Positions 6,827-10,929 of a stretch of 10,929 nucleotides of DNA are shown one piece after another. Source of the DNA: Desulfobacterales bacterium (GTDB taxonomy: Bacteria; Desulfobacterota; Desulfobacteria; Desulfobacterales; SpSt-501); NCBI GenBank assembly GCA_025454275.1, contig JALOOS010000023.1, positions 1-10,929 on the forward strand, in the 5' to 3' direction. The position numbers and the translations under genes were made by a program. Below the pieces are notes generated by a model that was not told the origin of the DNA, made no database searches, and saw only the letters and a program-made list of their open reading frames with translations. Every line of letters starts with the position of its first letter. Position 1 is the first letter of the stretch.

Positions 6827-7318
6827 ATGACGACTTCCATGAAAACGATGTGGGCACCCTGGCGGATCGAGTACATCCTGGCCGAAAAGACCGACGGCTG
6901 CGTGTTCTGCAATGCGCTGGGGGAGGGGGCGGAGCTCACGCTCTACAAAGGCCCGCTCACGATGGTGGTGATGAACAAGTTCCCCTACATCAACGGCCAC
7001 CTGCTGGTGGCCCCGGTGCGGCACGTGGCCGCGCTCCAGGACCTCGATCGGGAGGAGATGGGGGCTTTGCTCGCGACCGTGGATCAATCCGTGCGGGTGC
7101 TCAAGCAGGTGATGCGCCCGGAAGGTTTTAACATCGGCTTGAACTTGGGCCGGGTGGCCGGTGCCGGGATCGAGGAGCACCTGCACTTCCACATCGTCCC
7201 CCGTTGGCTGGGGGATACCAATGCGCTCGCCGTATTTGCCGACGTGCGCGTGATCCCCCAGCACCTGCAGGAGACCCGTGACGCCCTGAAACCTCATTTC
7301 CAGGCGATCGCGCCCTGA
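6827..7318 (+). CDS. HIT-family nucleotide hydrolase/Ap4A phosphorylase-like protein
   Basis: The product has 163 residues from the chosen start. The histidine-triad signature is HLHFHIVPRW (118-127), with His118, His120 and the nucleophilic His122. It is preceded by NIGLNLGRVAGAGIEEH (102-118). Cys25 and Cys28 in GCVFC, with His66 in PVRHV, look like a structural zinc site. KTMWAPWRIEYI near the N-terminus is typical of the Ap4A phosphorylase-like branch, whose members cleave diadenosine tetraphosphate or related dinucleotides. The frame is open upstream with ATGs at 6782, 6827, 6839 and 6848 and a TTG at 6758. I prefer 6827 because it leaves only a few residues before the conserved WAPWR, though its Shine-Dalgarno is weak and 6839 is also possible. 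It lies 72 bp after the UPF0280 gene and 25 bp before the LapA-domain gene. Confidence 0.9.
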   Translation: MTTSMKTMWAPWRIEYILAEKTDGCVFCNALGEGAELTLYKGPLTMVVMNKFPYINGHLLVAPVRHVAALQDLDREEMGALLATVDQSVRVLKQVMRPEGFNIGLNLGRVAGAGIEEHLHFHIVPRWLGDTNALAVFADVRVIPQHLQETRDALKPHFQAIAP

Positions 7319-7343
7319 ATTCAGCGCATCCGGAGGCGGGTAC

Positions 7344-7724
7344 ATGAACAAGACGAAACTGGTCATCTGGTTGATCATCCTGGGGCTTATCGGGCTTGCC
7401 GTCTATCAGAACCAGGAGCATTTTCTCGGCAGCTCCCAGAGCCTGAGACTCAATCTGGGGCTCCTGCCCGAATACCGCTCTCCCGAGCTGCCCCTGGTGG
7501 TTTTCTATGTGGCCTTCTTCGTTTTCGGCCTGCTGGTGGACTTCGGCTTCGCCCTGCCGGACAAGCTGCGCAAGCGGCGCGCGTTGAAACAATTGTCGAC
7601 CGTCGCGGACGAGCGGGAGAACCAGCTCAATGCGCTGCGCGTCGAGGTGGCCCGTCTCAAGGGCGAACCCCTGCCCGGCGATCCGCCGGAGTCCTCCTTC
7701 ACCTCTTCGACCCAGACCCGATGA
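7344..7724 (+). CDS. LapA-domain (DUF1049) inner-membrane protein
   Basis: The product has 126 residues. It has one membrane span at about 6-20, a short loop with the NQ typical of the family (23-24), a second span at about 50-70, and then a basic, probably cytoplasmic coiled-coil tail (about 74-107, with KLRKRRALKQL and heptad-like Leu/Val spacing). This layout matches LapA/YciS-type proteins, which in E. coli help regulate lipopolysaccharide synthesis. The tail ends in a Pro/Ser/Thr-rich stretch that looks disordered. The start has a good Shine-Dalgarno, GGAGG at 7332-7336, seven bases before the ATG. It lies between the HIT and mutS genes with gaps of 25 and 36 bp, so co-transcription is likely. 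An LPS role in this organism is by family analogy only. Confidence 0.82.
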   Translation: MNKTKLVIWLIILGLIGLAVYQNQEHFLGSSQSLRLNLGLLPEYRSPELPLVVFYVAFFVFGLLVDFGFALPDKLRKRRALKQLSTVADERENQLNALRVEVARLKGEPLPGDPPESSFTSSTQTR

Positions 7725-7760
7725 GGCGGGAGGGGCCTGCGACTCCCTTCCGGCCGCCTG

Positions 7761-10379
7761 ATGACCGCCCCCAAGTCCACCCCCATGCTCCGGCAGTACC
7801 TCCAGATCAAGGGGGATTACCCGGATGCGATTCTCTTTTACCGCATGGGGGATTTCTACGAGATGTTCTTCGAGGATGCCGAGACCGCCGCGCGCGTGCT
7901 CGACATCACCCTGACCTCGCGCAACAAGAACGACGAGTCCCCAGTGCCGATGTGCGGAGTGCCCTACCGCGCCGCCACCGGCTACATCGCCCGGCTGATT
8001 GAAAACGGCTTCAAGGTGGCCGTCTGCGACCAGGTGGAGGACCCGGCCGCGGCCAAAGGCCTGGTCAAACGCGAGGTCGTGCGGGTCATCACCCCGGGGA
8101 TGATCATCGATGAGGAGTTCCTCGACGCCCGCTCCCACAACTTCATCCTGGCCCTGGCCCGCTCAGGCCCCCTGTCGGGCCTGGCCTATCTGGACATCTC
8201 GACCGGGATCTTCCGGGTCACCGAATCGACCGACGCCGAGGCGATCCGCGAGGAGCTGCACCGGGTCGGGCCGAAGGAGGTCCTGCTGCCCGAGAGCGCC
8301 CGCTCGGAAGGGGACGACCGCCTGGTCGGCTCCGCCGCGGCGACCTACCTGGAGGATCGCGACTTCGATTATGCCCGCGCCTACCGCCGCCTGACCGATC
8401 AGTTCCAGACCATCAACCTGGAAGGGTTCGGCTGCGAGCACTTCCGGGCCGGCGTGGCGGCGGCCGGGGCGTTGATGGCCTACGTCGCCGAAACCCAGAA
8501 ACAGAAGACCGCCCACATCACCCGGCTGGAGAGCTATGGGCTCGGCGGCTGCCTGGTGGTCGACCAAACCAGCCGGCTCAACCTGGAGCTGATCCGCAGC
8601 CTGCGGACCGGCTCCCGGCGCGGAAGCCTGCTTGCGGTCCTGGACCACACCCGCACCCCGATGGGGGCCCGGTTGTTTCAGAGCTGGCTCCTTTCCCCCT
8701 TGAGCGAGCGTGAACCCATCCTGGAGCGCCAGGCCGCCGTGGCCGCCGCGCGTGAGCGGGTGCTCGTGCGCCGCGCCCTGCGGGAGGTGCTCGCATCGGT
8801 GGCCGACCTGGAGCGGCTCGGCAGCAAGACCGTCATGAACCGGGTAAACGCCCGCGACTTGACGGCGCTCAGGCGTTCGCTCCAGGCGCTGCCGGCCATC
8901 TGGTCCGAGCTGGGCGGTTTTTCCGACCCCCTGCTGCAGCCGCCGGGGCCGATCGAGGCGCTGTCGGAGCTGGCGGCGCTGATCGAGCGGGCCATCCGCG
9001 AGGACGCCCCGCCCACGATCCACGAGGGGCATATGATCAAACCCGGTTTCCACCCCGAGCTCGACGAGCTGGTCGCGATCGGCCGGGACACCAAGGGCTA
9101 CCTGGCGCGCCTCGAACAGCGCGAGCGCGAGGCGACCGGTATCAACACGCTGAAGGTGAGCTACAACCGGGTCTTCGGCTACTATATCGAGGTGCCGAAG
9201 GCGCGCGCCCACCAGACCCCGGGGCATTACGTCCGCAAGCAGACCCTGGTCAATGCGGAGCGCTACATTACCGATGAGCTCAAGGGGTTCGAAACCAAGG
9301 TGCTCGGAGCCGAGCAGGCGCGTGCGGAGCTGGAGCACCGGCTCTTTCAGGAGATCCGGGAGGCGGCCGCCGCACAGTACCCACGGCTGCAGGAGGCGGC
9401 GCGGTTTCTGGCCCGGCTCGACTGCCTGCTGAACCTGGCCGAGGTCGCCGACCGGAACCACTACTGCCGGCCCGCCATCCTCGATGAGGGGCGGATCCTG
9501 ATCGATGAGGGGCGCCATCCGGTGGTCGAGAAAACGATCGGGGGCGAGCGCTTCGTGCCCAACTCGATCGAGATGGACGACACGGCCAATCAGGTCCTGA
9601 TCATCACCGGGCCGAACATGGCCGGCAAGTCCACTGTGCTGCGGCAAACGGCGCTCCTGGTCATCATGGCCCAGATGGGCGGCTTCGTCCCGGCACGCAA
9701 GGCCGCCCTCGGCATCGTCGACCGGATCTTCACCCGGGTCGGCGCGCTCGACAACCTCTCCCAGGGGCAGAGCACCTTCATGGTCGAGATGCAGGAGACC
9801 GCCAATATCCTCAACCATGCCACCGGCCGCAGCCTGGTCGTCCTGGATGAGATCGGCCGCGGCACGAGCACCTACGACGGGTTGAGCATCGCCTGGGCCG
9901 TGGCCGAGTACCTGCACGACCTGAACGGGGCCGGGGTCAAGACCCTTTTCGCCACCCATTACCACGAGCTCACCGACCTGGCCGACCGCAAGCCGCGCGT
10001 GAAGAACTTCAGCATCGCGGTAAAGGAATGGAACGACGACATCATCTTCCTGCACAAGCTCGTGCCCGGCGGCACCAACCGCAGCTACGGAATCCAGGTG
10101 GCTCGCCTGGCCGGGGTCCCGCCGCCGGTGATCGGCCGCGCGAAGAAGATCCTCTTCGGGATCGAAAGCGGCGAGCATGGGGCCCCGGCCGTTTCCACGG
10201 CCGGGCGGAGCGCCAAACCGGTCCCGACCCAGCTCGACCTTTTCCGCACCACCGAGGCCAAGGTGCTGGAGCTGCTGCGGGCGGCCGACCTCGAACAGCT
10301 CACCCCGCTTGAGGCCATGAATCTTTTGAGCCGTCTCCAGGAGCTGGCCGGCAAGCGCGGGCCGGAGACCTCGACCTAG
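7761..10379 (+). CDS. mutS: DNA mismatch repair protein MutS
   Basis: The product has 872 residues, full length for MutS (E. coli 853). It recognises mispairs and small loops and recruits MutL. Near the N-terminus, TPMLRQYL (7-14) and FYRMGDFYEMF (26-36) contain the mismatch-stacking Phe32 and Glu34 of the F-x-E motif. The ATPase has Walker A GPNMAGKST (617-625), the signature STFMVEMQET after DNLSQGQ, Walker B LVVLDEIGRGTSTYDG (starting 692; Asp696, Glu697) and FATHYHEL with His733. QLDLF at 824-828 fits a sliding-clamp binding motif, and a helical C-terminal domain follows as in tetramer-forming MutS1. The ATG agrees with the family N-terminus, although the only strong purine run (GGGAGGGG) is about 20 bases away. 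No Smr domain is present, so this is MutS1 and not MutS2. It is probably the last gene of the operon. Confidence 0.98.
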   Translation: MTAPKSTPMLRQYLQIKGDYPDAILFYRMGDFYEMFFEDAETAARVLDITLTSRNKNDESPVPMCGVPYRAATGYIARLIENGFKVAVCDQVEDPAAAKGLVKREVVRVITPGMIIDEEFLDARSHNFILALARSGPLSGLAYLDISTGIFRVTESTDAEAIREELHRVGPKEVLLPESARSEGDDRLVGSAAATYLEDRDFDYARAYRRLTDQFQTINLEGFGCEHFRAGVAAAGALMAYVAETQKQKTAHITRLESYGLGGCLVVDQTSRLNLELIRSLRTGSRRGSLLAVLDHTRTPMGARLFQSWLLSPLSEREPILERQAAVAAARERVLVRRALREVLASVADLERLGSKTVMNRVNARDLTALRRSLQALPAIWSELGGFSDPLLQPPGPIEALSELAALIERAIREDAPPTIHEGHMIKPGFHPELDELVAIGRDTKGYLARLEQREREATGINTLKVSYNRVFGYYIEVPKARAHQTPGHYVRKQTLVNAERYITDELKGFETKVLGAEQARAELEHRLFQEIREAAAAQYPRLQEAARFLARLDCLLNLAEVADRNHYCRPAILDEGRILIDEGRHPVVEKTIGGERFVPNSIEMDDTANQVLIITGPNMAGKSTVLRQTALLVIMAQMGGFVPARKAALGIVDRIFTRVGALDNLSQGQSTFMVEMQETANILNHATGRSLVVLDEIGRGTSTYDGLSIAWAVAEYLHDLNGAGVKTLFATHYHELTDLADRKPRVKNFSIAVKEWNDDIIFLHKLVPGGTNRSYGIQVARLAGVPPPVIGRAKKILFGIESGEHGAPAVSTAGRSAKPVPTQLDLFRTTEAKVLELLRAADLEQLTPLEAMNLLSRLQELAGKRGPETST

Positions 10380-10439
10380 CCGATCTCTTCATCCCGAAGA
10401 GCGGCGGCCGGCCTTCCGGTCCGGGTCTCCCATGTCGAT

Positions 10440-10468
10440 TTGCCTGGAGATTCAAAGCGATTTAGGAT
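10440..10468 (+). promoter_or_regulatory. Possible promoter for the amidase-like gene
   Basis: TTGCCT at 10440-10445 and TAGGAT at 10463-10468 are 17 bp apart, each matching four of six consensus bases. The AT-richer stretch here stands out from its surroundings in the 102-bp gap after mutS. The implied transcript would have a very short leader before the ATG at 10482. A promoter just upstream or read-through from mutS are alternatives. Confidence 0.35.
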
Positions 10469-10481
10469 AAAGTAAGGCATC

Positions 10482-10929
10482 ATGCCGACGTCTCGACGGT
10501 CTCATGGGATCCTGCCGCCGGCAGGCATCCGCCTGATGATAGCGGTTCTCTGCGCGGTGCTGTTGCTCGCCCCGGCGCCCTTGCATGCCGCCGACCTGAG
10601 CCCAGCGTTCTTCGACGCCGACGGGTGTGCGCGCGCTCTGCGCAACGATGCGGCCGCGTTGAAGTTCCGTCACAACTGGGAACGGTGCATCGACAAGTTC
10701 CAGGCCGTCTATCGCCAGGACATTCGCGGCCCATGGGCGCCGGCAAGCCTGTTCCAGGCCGGGCTGCTCTACCGGGACCTGGCGCGGTTCTCCCGCAGCG
10801 AGGCCGACGAGAAACGGGCGGTCGAGCTTTTCGAACAGGTTCAGAAACAGTTTCCCGGCAGCGCCTACCGCGAGCGGGCCGCCGCCGAGCTGCAGAAGGC
10901 TAGTCCGCCGGCCGCTCAGGAGGAAAAAT
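10482..10929 (+). CDS. Exported protein with TPR-like N-terminal region, probable N-acetylmuramoyl-L-alanine amidase (5' part only)
   Basis: The frame is open from the ATG at 10482 to the window end, giving 149 codons without a stop. The N-terminus is a signal peptide: a basic region to Arg17, a hydrophobic core at about 18-30, and a probable cleavage after LHA (residue 36). The mature part (about 38-140) is helical and looks like two TPR-type repeats: HNWERCIDKFQAVYRQD with APASLFQAGLLYRDLA (64-101), then KRAVELFEQVQKQFPGSAYRERAAAEL (111-137). Deltaproteobacterial cell-wall amidases of the AmiC type often carry such an N-terminal region before an Amidase_3 domain, and I recall them near mutS. 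No catalytic domain is within view, so another periplasmic TPR protein such as a YbgF/BamD-like factor is possible. TAAGG at 10473-10477 is close to the ATG (four bases); an internal ATG at 10536 would spoil the signal peptide's basic region. Confidence 0.6.
   Translation, partial: MPTSRRSHGILPPAGIRLMIAVLCAVLLLAPAPLHAADLSPAFFDADGCARALRNDAAALKFRHNWERCIDKFQAVYRQDIRGPWAPASLFQAGLLYRDLARFSRSEADEKRAVELFEQVQKQFPGSAYRERAAAELQKASPPAAQEEK

Noticed and set aside
8163..10178. 671-codon open frame on the minus strand opposite mutS
   Set aside because: It lies fully within mutS, has the biased composition of an antisense shadow, and shows no domain or Shine-Dalgarno.
10406..10421. Hairpin after mutS as a terminator
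   Set aside because: The stem is only six pairs including one G-T wobble, with a CCTT loop and no following T-tract, so a Rho-independent terminator cannot be claimed.
1..10929. A defence island, prophage or mobile element
   Set aside because: No transposase, integrase, phage structural gene, restriction enzyme, repeat array or tRNA boundary was seen. The dGTPase-like and Mut7-C genes sit in a housekeeping-type operon with mutS.

Overview
GC-rich, gene-dense bacterial chromosome segment. The gene set fits a deltaproteobacterium in the broad sense (Desulfobacterota or a relative): a UPF0280/COG2122 protein, a Mut7-C protein with zinc ribbon, an AMMECR1-type AmrA, a LapA-domain membrane protein, and mutS followed by what looks like a secreted amidase. 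This placement is an inference from gene content; no rRNA or other taxonomic marker is present. I see no tRNA, rRNA, CRISPR array, insertion sequence or phage gene.

Left part (1-3259, minus strand): two genes read leftward. At 3259-797 lies an 820-codon membrane-anchored protein kinase of unusual build. After a 205-bp gap comes amrA (start at 591), which leaves the window at base 1 still in frame.

Middle (3260-3527): a 268-bp divergent intergenic region. It holds one convincing sigma70-type promoter reading rightward (TTGACC, 17-bp spacer, TATAGT), placed about 30 bp before the next gene.

Right part (3528-10379, plus strand): seven tightly packed genes that probably form one transcription unit. 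In order they are a Mut7-C protein, a RimK-like ATP-grasp ligase, a dGTPase-like HD phosphohydrolase, a UPF0280 (ApbE-like) protein, a HIT-family nucleotide hydrolase/phosphorylase, a two-helix LapA-domain membrane protein, and MutS. The first four overlap at start and stop (4, 14 and 4 bp), which suggests translational coupling. Several products act on nucleotides or DNA (dNTP triphosphohydrolase, dinucleoside polyphosphate enzyme, mismatch repair). The ATP-grasp and UPF0280 products do not obviously belong to that theme.

Right edge (10482-end): the signal peptide and helical-repeat N-terminus of an exported protein, probably an N-acetylmuramoyl-L-alanine amidase, cut by the window end.

Most genes here are recognisable conserved families. 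The items most worth a second look are the kinase, with about 140 extra residues between hinge and catalytic loop, and the Mut7-C protein, whose expected PIN-type acidic residues are changed while its zinc ribbon is intact.
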